DNA of 36,963 nucleotides. Source: Halomonadaceae bacterium T82-2. Lineage in GTDB: Bacteria; Pseudomonadota; Gammaproteobacteria; Pseudomonadales; Halomonadaceae. Both the position numbers and the translations under genes were made by a program. The stretch spans positions 1 through 36,963 of the forward strand of contig LSBP01000031.1 in assembly GCA_001577635.1 (NCBI GenBank), written 5' to 3'. The notes beneath the pieces are model-generated. The model was not told the origin of the DNA, ran no database searches, and was given only the letters and a program-made list of their open reading frames with translations. Numbering within the stretch: position 1 is the first letter of the stretch; every line of letters begins with the position of its first letter. Of the stretch, positions 15,706 to 23,995 are shown piece by piece.

Positions 15706-16458
15706 ATGCGCATGCAGGGGAAGAGCGTCATCGTCACCGGCGGGGCCAGCGGCATCGGGCTGGCGAGCGTGGAGCGCTGCCTCGAGGAGGGGGCCAGCGT
15801 GGTCATCGCCGATATCGCGGGCAGCGATGGCGAGGCCCGGGCGGCGGCGCTGGACGGCCAGCACGCCGGGCGCTGCCTGTTCAAGGCGTGTGACGTCACC
15901 GATTCCACCCAGGTGGACCGGCTGTTCGAGGACTCGGTGGCGGAGCTCGGTAGCGTGGATGCCGTGTTCAACAACGCCGGCATCGGCGGCATCTGCCCGA
16001 CCGACGAGCTGAGCGACGAGGATTACCTGCGGATCATCGACATCAACCTCAACGGCGTCTTCCGGGTCGCCCGGGCGGCACTGCGGGTGATGTATCGCCA
16101 GGGCAGCGGAAGCATCGTCAACTGCGCCTCCATCCTTGGCGTGTTCGGCCAGTCCCAGACCGCCGCCTACACCGCCGCCAAGGGGGGCGTGGTCAACCTC
16201 ACCCGTACCCTGGCGATCGAGGCGGCGCCGAAGGGCGTGCGGGTCAACGCCATCGGCCCGGGCTATATCGACACGCCGCTGCTCGCGGATCTGGATGACG
16301 AGCTGCTCCAGGGGCTGATCCGCCTGCACCCCCTCGGCCGCCTGGGGCGCCCGCAGGAGGTCGCCAACGCCTTCCTGTTCCTGGCCGGCGACGAGGCCAG
16401 CTTCACCACCGGCACCACCCTGATGGTCGATGGGGGCTTCACCGCCGGCAAGTCGTGA
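15706..16458 (+). CDS. SDR-family NAD(P)-dependent oxidoreductase
   Basis: 250-residue classical short-chain dehydrogenase. The dinucleotide site TGGASGIG is at residues 11-18, Asp at the end of beta-2 (VVIADIAG) suggests NAD preference, NNAG is at 89-92, and the catalytic Ser142, Tyr155 and Lys159 (NCASILG, AAYTAAKGG) are all present. The start is supported by AGGAGA six bases upstream; a second in-frame ATG follows two codons later. The substrate is unknown. It stands alone, between the nuo-like operon and a convergent LysR gene. SDRs of this type often act on alcohols, sugars or hydroxy acids. Confidence 0.88.
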   Translation: MRMQGKSVIVTGGASGIGLASVERCLEEGASVVIADIAGSDGEARAAALDGQHAGRCLFKACDVTDSTQVDRLFEDSVAELGSVDAVFNNAGIGGICPTDELSDEDYLRIIDINLNGVFRVARAALRVMYRQGSGSIVNCASILGVFGQSQTAAYTAAKGGVVNLTRTLAIEAAPKGVRVNAIGPGYIDTPLLADLDDELLQGLIRLHPLGRLGRPQEVANAFLFLAGDEASFTTGTTLMVDGGFTAGKS

Positions 16459-16479
16459 CGCCCCCGCGGATACGCCGGC

Positions 16480-16552
16480 GCCAGCCAGGGCAGGTCGGGC
16501 GCACTGGCTGGCTTGCCTGCCCCGGTCGCCGGGATCGGAAGTTTTCCGGCGA
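16480..16552. terminator. Hairpins between convergent SDR and lysR genes
   Basis: GCCAGCCA (16480-16487) pairs perfectly with TGGCTGGC (16505-16512), and TCGCCGG (16526-16532) pairs with CCGGCGA (16546-16552). A GGGCAGG/CCTGCCC pair overlaps the first stem and would compete with it. No T-run follows, so a bidirectional terminator is likely only by position. Confidence 0.35.
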
Positions 16553-16582
16553 CACCTGCCGGCATCCTGCCCATGAAGGCCC

Positions 16583-17488
16583 CTATTCGGAGAACATGCC
16601 GAAGATCAATCGTCTCAGCCAGCGGGTGCCGGGGTCCTTGTGGAAGCGGCGATGCCAGAACAGGTTGATGGGGACTTCCTGGGACAGCAGCGGGTGTTCC
16701 TGCATGGCCAGGCCGAGCCGGTCCCGGGTTGCCCTGGCCAGCTTGTCCGTCACCGTCACGACCAGGTCGGTCTCGCTGATGATGTAGGGCACGGCCGCGA
16801 AGTGGGGCAGCTTCAATCTCACGGGGCGCTCGATCCCGGCCCGGGCCAGCTGTTCCTCCACGAGACCGTGCCCGGTGTCCTTGGCGACGACCACCGCGTG
16901 CCTGGCGGCCATGAATTCATCGATTCCGAAATGGCCCCGGGCAAGCGGATGGCCACGGCGCAACAGGCAGACGTAGCGCTGCATGAAGAGCCTTTGCTGA
17001 TAGAAACCGGCCCCCAGCTGGGGGATCAAGCCGATGGCCAGGTCGACATTGCCGTCTTCCATCTCCCGCTTCAGGTCGTCGCTGTGACTGCGCACCGTGC
17101 TCAAGGAGACCCCGGGAGCCTCTTGGGAGAGGCGTTCGATCAGGCGGGGCAGGAAGATGATCTCGCCGATATCGGTCATGGCGATCGTGAACGTTCGCTG
17201 GCTCGCTTGCGGCGCGAAGTCGTCCGGACGGTTAAGGGTCTCCTGAAGGAGCGCCAGGGCCTCGGCAATGGAGGGGTGCAGGTCGGAGGCCAGCGTCGTC
17301 GGCATCAGGCCTCTCGAGGTACGCTCGAAAAGTTCATCCCCGAACAAGGCACGCAGTCGCTTGAGCGCGTGACTGATCGCGGGCTGGGTAATGCCGAGGC
17401 GCCGGGCGACGCGCTGGGTGTTTTGCTCCTGGTAGAGGAGATCGAACACGACCAGCAGGTTCATGTCGATGTCGGACAGCTTGATCAT
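16583..17488 (-). CDS. LysR-family transcriptional regulator
   Basis: 301 residues. The N-terminal winged helix (about 1-65) has the LysR pattern NTQRVARRLGITQPAISHAL followed by RLRALFGDELFER. The remainder is the two-lobed effector-binding domain. The opening IDMNLLVVFDLLYQEQNT places it near the NodD/NahR/LinR branch, whose members often respond to aromatic compounds. It is divergent from the salicylate-hydroxylase-like gene at 17693 with 204 bp between them, the usual arrangement of a LysR activator and its target. An 18-bp palindrome in that gap (17565-17582) is a likely site. The effector is not known. Confidence 0.88.
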   Translation of the reverse strand: MIKLSDIDMNLLVVFDLLYQEQNTQRVARRLGITQPAISHALKRLRALFGDELFERTSRGLMPTTLASDLHPSIAEALALLQETLNRPDDFAPQASQRTFTIAMTDIGEIIFLPRLIERLSQEAPGVSLSTVRSHSDDLKREMEDGNVDLAIGLIPQLGAGFYQQRLFMQRYVCLLRRGHPLARGHFGIDEFMAARHAVVVAKDTGHGLVEEQLARAGIERPVRLKLPHFAAVPYIISETDLVVTVTDKLARATRDRLGLAMQEHPLLSQEVPINLFWHRRFHKDPGTRWLRRLIFGMFSE

Positions 17489-17564
17489 GGTGTTCCCGTC
17501 TTCCAGAGGCGCCCGTGACCCCTGCTGGCATTGGACAAAGGTCGCGAACCGGGAGGCAGGAGTT

Positions 17565-17582
17565 GATTCAAGACTTTGAATC
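17565..17582. promoter_or_regulatory. Palindrome GATTCAA-N4-TTGAATC, likely LysR operator
   Basis: Seven-base arms match perfectly around GACT. It lies about 77 bp upstream of the LysR start and 110 bp upstream of the monooxygenase start. LysR regulators bind dyad elements in such divergent gaps. The assignment to this regulator rests on position. Confidence 0.5.
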
Positions 17583-17654
17583 TTTTGGTTATTAGCGCCG
17601 TTTATGCCGTGAATTCAGGCCGCTGTGTGGTTTTCGCCGAGTCCGGTTCATAAC

Positions 17655-17680
17655 GTCAGGGGCATCACGATACCCCTGAC
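17655..17680 (+). promoter_or_regulatory. Hairpin GTCAGGGG-N10-CCCCTGAC before the monooxygenase gene
   Basis: Eight-base arms match perfectly, with a 10-base loop, and end one base before AGGT, 12 bases from the ATG at 17693. In RNA it would sit against the ribosome site; in DNA it could be an operator. No T-run follows, so it is not a typical terminator. Confidence 0.4.
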
Positions 17681-17692
17681 AGGTAGCCAGCC

Positions 17693-18997
17693 ATGTTATA
17701 TGAACCCTCCCGAAAGCGTCTTTCCCTCGGCATCGTCGGCGGCGGCATCGGCGGTGTGGCCCTTGCCGTGGCGCTCTCGCGCGACCCCGGTCTCGAGGTC
17801 TCCCTCTTTGAAGCGGCCCCCCGGTTCTCCGAGATCGGTGCCGGGGTGTCCTTCGGGCCCAACGCGGTGCAGGCCATCCGGCTCCTCGCGCTCGAGGCGC
17901 CGTACCGGCGCATTGCCGACGCCTCTCCGGCGCCCTTCGAGGACGTCTGGTTCGAGTGGCGCCGCGGCAGCGACGATAGCTACCTGACCGCCAGCCTGGC
18001 GCCGGGGTGCGGCCAGTCCTCGGTTCACCGCGCCGATTTCCTGGACGCCATCGTGGCCCACCTGCCCGACGGGATCGCGCAGTTCGGCAAGCGCTGCATA
18101 GACGTGCAGCAGGAAGCGAGTGGGGCGAGGGCGTACTTCGACGACGGCACCGCCTTCACCGGGGATATCCTGATCGGCTTCGATGGCATCAAGTCGGCGG
18201 TGCGCGAGCATGTGCTGCCCCCGACGCAACATCGGGGGCTCGAGCCGTTCTGGAGCGGTACCTATGCCTATCGCGGCATGATTCCCGTCCGGCAGCTGGA
18301 AGCGGCCATGGAAACCCGCGGGGTCAACCAGCGACTCGCCGTGGTGCCGCAGATGTACCTGGGCCATGACCGCCACATCCTGACGTTCCCGGTCAAGCAC
18401 TCCGAGTTGATCAATGTGGTGGCCTTCCTGACCGATCGCTCCACGCCGACGCCCACGCTGGCTGAGGGGGAAGCCTGGGTAAATGCCGTGACCCAGGCGG
18501 AGCTGCGAGGCGTCTTCGACGGCTGGGGCGCCGCCTCTCAAGCCATCCTTTCCTGCATTCCCGAGCCGACGCGGTGGGCGCTGCATGAGTTGCCGGCCTT
18601 GCCGCGTTATCAGCGCGATCGCGTGCTGATCGTGGGCGATGCGGCCCACGCCATGCTGCCCCACCAGGGGGCGGGCGCGGGTCAGGCACTGGAAGACGCC
18701 TACGTGCTCGCCAGCCTGCTCACCGATGACGCCTGTACCCGGCATAACGCCCGGCAGGTGCTGGCGGCCTTCGAGGCGGTTCGCCATGCGCGCGCCTGCC
18801 GGGTACAGCGGACCTCTCATGAAGCCGGTGATCTTTACGAATACCGCGCGCCGGGCATTGGCGATGACGGGGTGCGTCTCGCCGCCGAGCTGGAAACCCG
18901 TTTCGACTGGCTGTGGAACCATGACCTGCGGGACGACGTGGCCGCGGCCAGGGCACGCCTGGGCTGGGAACCCGCCGCGCACCCTGCCTTGAGCTGA
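17693..18997 (+). CDS. FAD-dependent monooxygenase, salicylate hydroxylase-like
   Basis: 434-residue group A flavoprotein hydroxylase. The FAD-binding GGGIGG is at residues 16-21, Glu39 (SLFEAAP) would hold the ribose, the DG motif is in GFDGIKSAVR, and the GD motif is at 315-316 (VGDAAHAMLPHQGAGAGQALED). The overall pattern, including GVSFGPNAVQAIRLL, resembles NahG-type salicylate 1-monooxygenases and related 3-hydroxybenzoate 6-hydroxylases. These add oxygen to an aromatic ring using NAD(P)H and O2. The divergent LysR gene supports an aromatic inducer. No other aromatic catabolic genes are beside it, so the true substrate is uncertain. Confidence 0.85.
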   Translation: MLYEPSRKRLSLGIVGGGIGGVALAVALSRDPGLEVSLFEAAPRFSEIGAGVSFGPNAVQAIRLLALEAPYRRIADASPAPFEDVWFEWRRGSDDSYLTASLAPGCGQSSVHRADFLDAIVAHLPDGIAQFGKRCIDVQQEASGARAYFDDGTAFTGDILIGFDGIKSAVREHVLPPTQHRGLEPFWSGTYAYRGMIPVRQLEAAMETRGVNQRLAVVPQMYLGHDRHILTFPVKHSELINVVAFLTDRSTPTPTLAEGEAWVNAVTQAELRGVFDGWGAASQAILSCIPEPTRWALHELPALPRYQRDRVLIVGDAAHAMLPHQGAGAGQALEDAYVLASLLTDDACTRHNARQVLAAFEAVRHARACRVQRTSHEAGDLYEYRAPGIGDDGVRLAAELETRFDWLWNHDLRDDVAAARARLGWEPAAHPALS

Positions 18998-19037
18998 TGA
19001 CGACCGGGCGGCGAGGCCGGGGCCGCGTGGGGGAGGC

Positions 19038-19874
19038 TCAGCGGACCCCGGCCCGGTAGCTGTCGGGCTCGAGCCACAGGTGCCGATAGAGATCGCCTTG
19101 CAGGCAGAACATCGTCGGGCGCGCCCGAAAGTTGAACACGCGGTACAGGTGAAAGCGTGTGGCGTGGTCGCGTGAACAGGACAGCTCGTTCGGCGTGATG
19201 AAAAAGGGGCATTCCTTGGCAAAGGCCGTGGTCTTGACCTCGATCCAGCGCTCACGCCCGTCGGTATCGAATGAGAGTATGTCGAAGCCGGCGCCGTCGC
19301 CCCGGGTCTCGGCGACGTGCTCCACCGCCTCGGCGAGTTGGGGCGCGCCCTGTGACGTCAGGCGTTGGCGTTCATAGGCCAGGATGAAGCGTTCGCCGGC
19401 CTGGCCGAGTGCCTGATTGCGCGCTTCCCGGGCAAGATAGTCACGCTTGATGACCCTCGTGCCCGGAGCCTGCGCTTCTCGCTGTTCCATGGACGGTGCC
19501 TCGACGACGATATTGTCGAGCGTTTCCGTGTCGGCATCGATGACTGGGCGATCAGCCGCCGAGCGGGCCGCCTGATCGAAAATTTCGCTCTGCAATAAGC
19601 GGCGCTCGACACAGTCGACCAGCGTGGACTGGTAGTTGCTGAGTGGCCGGTACCCCATCACATACGGGCAATCGGCATCGCGCAGTACCGCGCTGATGTT
19701 GCGATGCTTGTACTCCAGGGAGGCACGCGATCGCCCTGACAACCGGTCTAGCAACTGGCGGTTGAGCGCCGCCTTGTTATAGCGCTGGTTGCTCAACTCG
19801 GCGATCAGCATTTGATGATAGGTGTCGACGATGGCCTCAATCTCGTCGACGGACCAGGAATCCTCTCGGGGCAT
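19038..19874 (-). CDS. DUF3883-domain protein with PD-(D/E)xK nuclease-like motif
   Basis: 278 residues. The C-terminal part (about 155-265) is the DUF3883 domain: Glu162 in QAGERF, Asp198 in GFDILSF and the Glu212-Val-Lys214 triad in WIEVKTT follow the E...D...ExK pattern of restriction-endonuclease-fold proteins. It continues with FFITPNELSCSRDHATRFHLYRV split at the central Cys. The N-terminal 100 residues (SVDEIEAIVDTYHQML, RSRASLEYKHRNISAVL) look like a DNA-targeting region seen with such nucleases. The gene begins three bases after the yicC stop, so it is co-transcribed with yicC. A role in DNA modification or defence is possible but not shown. Confidence 0.8.
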   Translation of the reverse strand: MPREDSWSVDEIEAIVDTYHQMLIAELSNQRYNKAALNRQLLDRLSGRSRASLEYKHRNISAVLRDADCPYVMGYRPLSNYQSTLVDCVERRLLQSEIFDQAARSAADRPVIDADTETLDNIVVEAPSMEQREAQAPGTRVIKRDYLAREARNQALGQAGERFILAYERQRLTSQGAPQLAEAVEHVAETRGDGAGFDILSFDTDGRERWIEVKTTAFAKECPFFITPNELSCSRDHATRFHLYRVFNFRARPTMFCLQGDLYRHLWLEPDSYRAGVR

Positions 19875-19877
19875 CGT

Positions 19878-20741
19878 TCACTCGATATTCTGGATCTGCT
19901 CGCGCATCTGCTCGATCAGCACCTTCAGCTCCACCGCACAGCGGGTGCTCTCGGCGACCACGGCCTTGGAGGAGAGGGTGTTGGCCTCGCGGTTGAGTTC
20001 CTGCATCAGGAAATCCAGGCGCCGGCCGATCGGGCCCTTCTGGCCGAGCTGGCGCTCGACCTCGGTGACGTGGGTCTCGAGGCGGTCGAGTTCCTCGTCG
20101 ACGTCGGCCTTCTGGGCGAGCAGGGCGACCTCGGCCTCGAGCCGCTGGGGGTCGAGCTCGGCCTCGAGGGCGTTCAGGCGTTCGGTGAGCTGGGTGCGCT
20201 GGCGCTCGAGGATCGAGGGCATCAGGCGGCGCACCTCGGCGACCTGCACGCGCACGGCGTCGAGCCGCTGCTGGATGAGCTCGGCCAGCCGCTCGCCCTC
20301 GCGGGCGCGGCCGTCGATCAGGTCGTCGAGGGCGGCGTCGAACAGCGCCCGGGCGGCCTGCTTGACGGTGTCCAGGTCGATGCCGCGGGCGTCCACCACG
20401 CCGGGGTGGTCGAGCAGGGCGAGGGCGTCGGGCATCGGGGCGTCGGGCAGTTCGGCGCGCACCTCGTGCAGGGCGCGGGCGAGCTCGGCCAGGCGTTCGC
20501 GGTTGACGCTCAGCGTCTCGCCGCCGGTGGCCGGGTCGAAGCGCAGGCTGCACTCCACCTTGCCGCGGGCCAGCCGCCGGCGCAGCGCCTCGCGGAAGGC
20601 CGGCTCCAGGTCGCGCAGGGTGTCCGGCAGGCGAAAGTGCGGTTCCAGGTAGCGCTGGTTCACCGAACGCAGTTCCAGTTGCAGGCTGCCCCAGTCGGCG
20701 TCCCGGGTCTGCCGGGAAAAGGCGGTCATGCTGTACGCCAT
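19878..20741 (-). CDS. yicC: YicC-family endoribonuclease
   Basis: 287 residues from ATG at 20741, the same length as E. coli YicC; AAGGAG lies six bases upstream. The N terminus MAYSMTAFSRQ and the LELRSVNQRYLEPHFRLP segment are the family signature, and the C-terminal domain ends QKGPIGRRLDFLMQELNREA followed by NTLSSK, also diagnostic. YicC proteins are RNA-cleaving enzymes linked to small RNA turnover. The gene is divergent from rph, an arrangement common in gammaproteobacteria and Pseudomonas. The long coiled middle region (about 150-240) is Arg/Glu/Leu-rich. Confidence 0.95.
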   Translation of the reverse strand: MAYSMTAFSRQTRDADWGSLQLELRSVNQRYLEPHFRLPDTLRDLEPAFREALRRRLARGKVECSLRFDPATGGETLSVNRERLAELARALHEVRAELPDAPMPDALALLDHPGVVDARGIDLDTVKQAARALFDAALDDLIDGRAREGERLAELIQQRLDAVRVQVAEVRRLMPSILERQRTQLTERLNALEAELDPQRLEAEVALLAQKADVDEELDRLETHVTEVERQLGQKGPIGRRLDFLMQELNREANTLSSKAVVAESTRCAVELKVLIEQMREQIQNIE

Positions 20742-20817
20742 GCAAGCTCCTTGGCTGTTCATCGCGAAAAGGCCTGCGGCCAGTGTAACGAATCCGCGCC
20801 GGGGTAGCGCGAACGTG

Positions 20818-20823
20818 TAGAAT
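20818..20823 (+). promoter_or_regulatory. Possible -10 box TAGAAT for rph
   Basis: TAGAAT matches five of six bases of the sigma-70 -10 consensus, about 62 bp before the rph start. No good -35 box lies 16-18 bp upstream, so this is a weak call. Confidence 0.3.
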
Positions 20824-20884
20824 GTCGCCCCATCCGGGGCCACCCGGCAAGACTTCGTTTCCAGCGATCCTGACGAGAGGTGAT

Positions 20885-21622
20885 ATGCACTCAGGTCCTA
20901 TCCGTCCCAGTGGGCGCCAGCCCGAGCAGACCCGCGAGATTCAGCTGATCCGTGACTATACCCGGCATGCCGAAGGGTCGGTGCTGGTGGCCTTCGGCGA
21001 CACCCAGGTGCTGTGCAACGCCAGCGTCGAGGCCGGCGTGCCGCGCTGGCTGCGTGGCAAGGGCCAGGGCTGGGTGACCGCCGAATACGGCATGCTGCCG
21101 CGGGCCACCCATACCCGTGGCGCCCGCGAGGCGGCGCGTGGCAAGCAGGGCGGACGCACCCTGGAGATCCAGCGGCTGATCGGTCGGGCGCTGCGTGCGG
21201 TGGTGGATCTCAAGAAGCTCGGCGAATTCACCATTACCGTCGACTGCGACGTCATCCAGGCCGACGGTGGCACCCGTACCGCCTCGATCACCGGCGGTTG
21301 CGTGGCACTGGTGGATGCCATTCGTCATCTGCAGCGCGAGAAGCTGATCAAGGGCGACCCGTTCAAGCAGCTGGTCAGCTCAGTGTCGGTAGGCGTCTAC
21401 AAGGGCACGCCGGTGGTCGATCTCGACTATCCGGAGGACAGCGCCGCGGACACCGACATGAACGTGGTGATGACCGAAGGCGGCGGACTGATCGAGGTGC
21501 AGGGCACCGCCGAGGCGGCGGCATTCTCGCGGGCCGAGCTCGATACCATGCTCGACCTGGCCGAGGGCGCCGGTGCCGAGCTGTTCGCCCGTCAGCGCGA
21601 GGCACTGGGCATCCGTGCCTGA
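20885..21622 (+). CDS. rph: Ribonuclease PH
   Basis: 245 residues from ATG at 20885, preceded by GAGAGGTGAT; longer upstream frames lack a ribosome site. Family segments include [33 protein letters not shown], the phosphate-binding TRTASITGG region, and Asp185/Asp191 in [12 protein letters not shown]. RNase PH trims tRNA 3' ends by phosphorolysis and works as a hexamer. Length and motifs are complete, with no sign of the frameshift known in some E. coli strains. It is divergent from yicC and convergent with crc, with a strong hairpin between. Confidence 0.96.
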   Translation: MHSGPIRPSGRQPEQTREIQLIRDYTRHAEGSVLVAFGDTQVLCNASVEAGVPRWLRGKGQGWVTAEYGMLPRATHTRGAREAARGKQGGRTLEIQRLIGRALRAVVDLKKLGEFTITVDCDVIQADGGTRTASITGGCVALVDAIRHLQREKLIKGDPFKQLVSSVSVGVYKGTPVVDLDYPEDSAADTDMNVVMTEGGGLIEVQGTAEAAAFSRAELDTMLDLAEGAGAELFARQREALGIRA

Positions 21623-21641
21623 TGCCGGGGCCTGAACCAGC

Positions 21642-21665
21642 GACGCCGGCCCGAGGGCCGGCGTC
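21642..21665. terminator. Hairpin between rph and crc
   Basis: GACGCCGGCC (21642-21651) pairs perfectly with GGCCGGCGTC (21656-21665) around a four-base loop. It lies between two convergent genes and could end both transcripts, though there is no T-run on either side. Confidence 0.55.
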
Positions 21666-21691
21666 AGTCAGGTGCGACGAAAGGCAGGGGG

Positions 21692-22459
21692 TTACAGCTT
21701 GAGGTCGTACTCCACGATCAGCGGGGCGTACTCGGAGAAGGTGGCATCACGGTCGATCCAGGCATCGACCACGTGGCGGCGAAACTCGGGGCCGACCACC
21801 TGATAGTCGATGCGCCAGCCTTCCTGCCGGGCGCGCGGCACGTCCTGGTCGAGCCGCGGCCACCAGGTGTACTCGCCGGCGTCGCGGTTGACCTCGCGGA
21901 AGGTGTCGATGAAGCCGGTGGGCCCGAACACCTGATCCATCCAGGCGCGCTCTTCGGGCTTGAAGCCGGGCGTGGTCTGGTTGTCCGCCCAGTTGGCGAG
22001 GTCCACGGTCTTGTGGGCGATGTGCCAGGTGCCGCAGATGATGTACTCGCGGCGCTTGCGGGCCATCTTGGACAGGTATTCCTGATACTGGGCCATGAAC
22101 GACTGCTTGGCGGCATAGTCGCTGCCGTCGGGCATCAGGAAGCTGGCGATGCTGAAGCGGTCGTAGTCGGCCTGCAGGAAGCGTGCCTCGTTGTCGCACT
22201 CCGGGAAGCCCAGGCCGTACATGATCGCCTTGGGGATCTTGCGGCAGTACAGCCCGACGCCCGAGAAGCCGTCCTGCTCGGCATCGAGGAAGTAGCCTTC
22301 GTACCCTTCCGGGTAGAGGATGCGGTCGTCGAGTTCGAAACTCTTGGTCTTCAGGTTCTGCACGCAGACGACGTCGGCATCCTGGTTCTCCAGCCAGTCG
22401 AGGAAGCCTCGCTCGACGGCGGCCTGAATTCCGTTGACGTTGATGCTGGCGATTTTCAT
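21692..22459 (-). CDS. crc: Catabolite repression control protein Crc (inactive ExoIII fold)
   Basis: 255 residues from ATG at 22459. The fold is that of exonuclease III, but the catalytic residues are gone: the metal-binding Glu is Asn35 (VCVQNLK), the Asp and Asn of GDFN are Thr144 and His146 (CGTWHIAH), and the final Asp-His pair is Glu243-Tyr244 (FSEYAPLIVEYD). Segments such as KRREYIICG, GFKPEERAWMDQVFG and WRIDYQVVGPEFRR match Pseudomonas Crc, and the position between rph and pyrE is the same as in Pseudomonas. Crc does not cut DNA; it binds with Hfq to A-rich mRNA leaders and blocks translation of catabolic genes when better carbon sources are present. Automated pipelines would tend to call it ExoIII. 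Confidence 0.88.
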   Translation of the reverse strand: MKIASINVNGIQAAVERGFLDWLENQDADVVCVQNLKTKSFELDDRILYPEGYEGYFLDAEQDGFSGVGLYCRKIPKAIMYGLGFPECDNEARFLQADYDRFSIASFLMPDGSDYAAKQSFMAQYQEYLSKMARKRREYIICGTWHIAHKTVDLANWADNQTTPGFKPEERAWMDQVFGPTGFIDTFREVNRDAGEYTWWPRLDQDVPRARQEGWRIDYQVVGPEFRRHVVDAWIDRDATFSEYAPLIVEYDLKL

Positions 22460-22557
22460 ACATGGTCCCTTTTTCGTCGCGCGTGTATGATACCTGAGCT
22501 TTCGACGTTTGGGTAAATGACTCGAGCCAATCATTCGGATAAGGGGAGCATCACGCC

Positions 22558-23226
22558 GTGGCCGCCCAGTTGCAGGATTATCAGCGAGACTTCATTGCCT
22601 TCGCCATCGAGCAGGGCGTGCTCAAGTTCGGTGAATTCACCCTCAAGTCCGGCCGTGTCAGCCCCTACTTCTTCAACGCCGGCCTGTTCAGAAGCGGTGC
22701 CGCGCTGGCGCGCCTGGGGCGCTGCTACGCCCAGGCCATCGCCGACAGCGGCATCACCGCCGACGTGCTCTTCGGCCCCGCCTACAAGGGCATCCCGCTG
22801 GGCGCCACCACCGCCGTGGCGCTGGCCGACCATCACGACCGCGACCTGCCCTTCGCCTTCAACCGCAAGGAGGCCAAGGACCACGGCGAGGGTGGCCTGA
22901 TCGTCGGCGCCGAGCTCGCCGGGCGCATCCTGATCATCGATGACGTGATCACCGCCGGTACCGCGATCGGCGAGGTGATGCAGCTGATCGATGCCGCCGG
23001 CGCCGAGCCCGCCGGCGTGGTGATCGCGCTGGACCGCCAGGAGCGGGGGCAAGGCGAGAAGAGCGCCATCCAGGAGGTCGAGGCCCGCTATGGCATGCCG
23101 GTGGTCAGCATCGTCACCCTCGACGACGTGCTGGCCTATCTCGAGAGCCACGCCGGCGATGCGCTCAAGCCCCATGCCGAGGCGATCCGCGCCTACCGGG
23201 AACGCTACGGGGTCGTCGCGGACTGA
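22558..23226 (+). CDS. pyrE: Orotate phosphoribosyltransferase
   Basis: 222 residues from GTG at 22558, with GGGGAG upstream. It converts orotate and PRPP to orotidine monophosphate in pyrimidine synthesis. The PRPP-binding motif [13 protein letters not shown] is at about 125-136, with the flexible loop [12 protein letters not shown] at 102-113 and the N-terminal [20 protein letters not shown]. It is divergent from crc; the 98-bp gap must hold both promoters. Confidence 0.97.
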   Translation: MAAQLQDYQRDFIAFAIEQGVLKFGEFTLKSGRVSPYFFNAGLFRSGAALARLGRCYAQAIADSGITADVLFGPAYKGIPLGATTAVALADHHDRDLPFAFNRKEAKDHGEGGLIVGAELAGRILIIDDVITAGTAIGEVMQLIDAAGAEPAGVVIALDRQERGQGEKSAIQEVEARYGMPVVSIVTLDDVLAYLESHAGDALKPHAEAIRAYRERYGVVAD

Positions 23227-23307
23227 GCCAACGGAAACGCCGTTTGATAATCGCTAATGTTATGCCATAGTGAAGGCGTTGTCAGGCCGTTACGCGAGGC
23301 TTTGCCC

Positions 23308-23859
23308 ATGAAACCGTTGTTCGTTGCCACCCTGGCCACCGTCGGCCTGGCCCTCAGCCAGTCGGCGCTGGCGCTCAGCATTTCCGCCAATGCCGGCCCC
23401 GACGCCGCCGGTGTCGAGGCCAGCCAGACGATCTTCCCCACCCTGCGGGCCGGCGTCGGCTATCTCAGGTCGGACGACAGCGGTGCCGATGCCGACATCT
23501 ACTCCGGCTCGCTGATGTTCACGCCCTTCGTGCCGGGGATCGACGTTTCCGTGGGCGCCCGCTACCAGTACCAGAACACGGCCTTCGGCGATGGCGGCGG
23601 CCTGGGGCTGGGCGGTTCGCTGTTCGTGCCCACGCCGATCCCGTTGACCTCGGTCGGCGGCTACGGCTTCTACACGCCGAACGGCCTCACTCACGGCGAC
23701 ATCGACCGCAGCTACGAGTACGGCGCCCAGGCGCGGGTCGAGCTCGTCTCGCACACCTATGCCTATGGCGGGTATCGCTACTACCGCACCGATTTCGACG
23801 ACGGCGGCGACCATACCCTGGACAGCGGGCCGGTGATCGGGGTGAGTGTGGGATTCTAG
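23308..23859 (+). CDS. YfaZ-like outer-membrane protein
   Basis: 183 residues from ATG at 23308 (GAGG eight bases upstream). A Sec signal peptide (about 1-22, ending ALA) is followed by beta-barrel sequence with alternating residues, Gly/Tyr-rich turns and a terminal Phe (VIGVSVGF). Segments such as GARYQYQNTAF and TYAYGGYRYYRTDFD resemble the YfaZ family, a small outer-membrane protein of unknown function. It stands alone after pyrE. Confidence 0.72.
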   Translation: MKPLFVATLATVGLALSQSALALSISANAGPDAAGVEASQTIFPTLRAGVGYLRSDDSGADADIYSGSLMFTPFVPGIDVSVGARYQYQNTAFGDGGGLGLGGSLFVPTPIPLTSVGGYGFYTPNGLTHGDIDRSYEYGAQARVELVSHTYAYGGYRYYRTDFDDGGDHTLDSGPVIGVSVGF

Positions 23860-23866
23860 GTATCCG

Positions 23867-23887
23867 GGGCTACGGGCTACGGGCTAC
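23867..23887 (+). repeat. Three tandem GGGCTAC repeats
   Basis: Exactly three 7-bp copies lie just after the YfaZ-like gene. No function is evident; the number could vary by slippage. Confidence 0.7.
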
Positions 23888-23920
23888 GGACCAGGCGCCG
23901 GCTTCGGGGCGCTATAGAGA

Positions 23921-23952
23921 GCAATCGGCGTCCCTTTCGGGGCGCCGATTGC
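23921..23952. terminator. Strong 14-bp hairpin before trmL
   Basis: GCAATCGGCG (23921-23930) pairs perfectly with CGCCGATTGC (23943-23952), and the inner TCCC/GGGG extends the stem to 14 bp (one G-U) around TTTC. It lies between the YfaZ-like gene and trmL. It lacks a T-run, so it may be a factor-assisted terminator or an mRNA-stabilising end. Confidence 0.5.
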
Positions 23953-23995
23953 GTATCATGGCGCGGTCGCCGTCACCCAGGTTTCTGTTCCGCGC

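Noticed and set aside
21692-22459. Exodeoxyribonuclease III (xthA)
   Set aside because: All main catalytic residues are replaced, and sequence and gene order match Crc.
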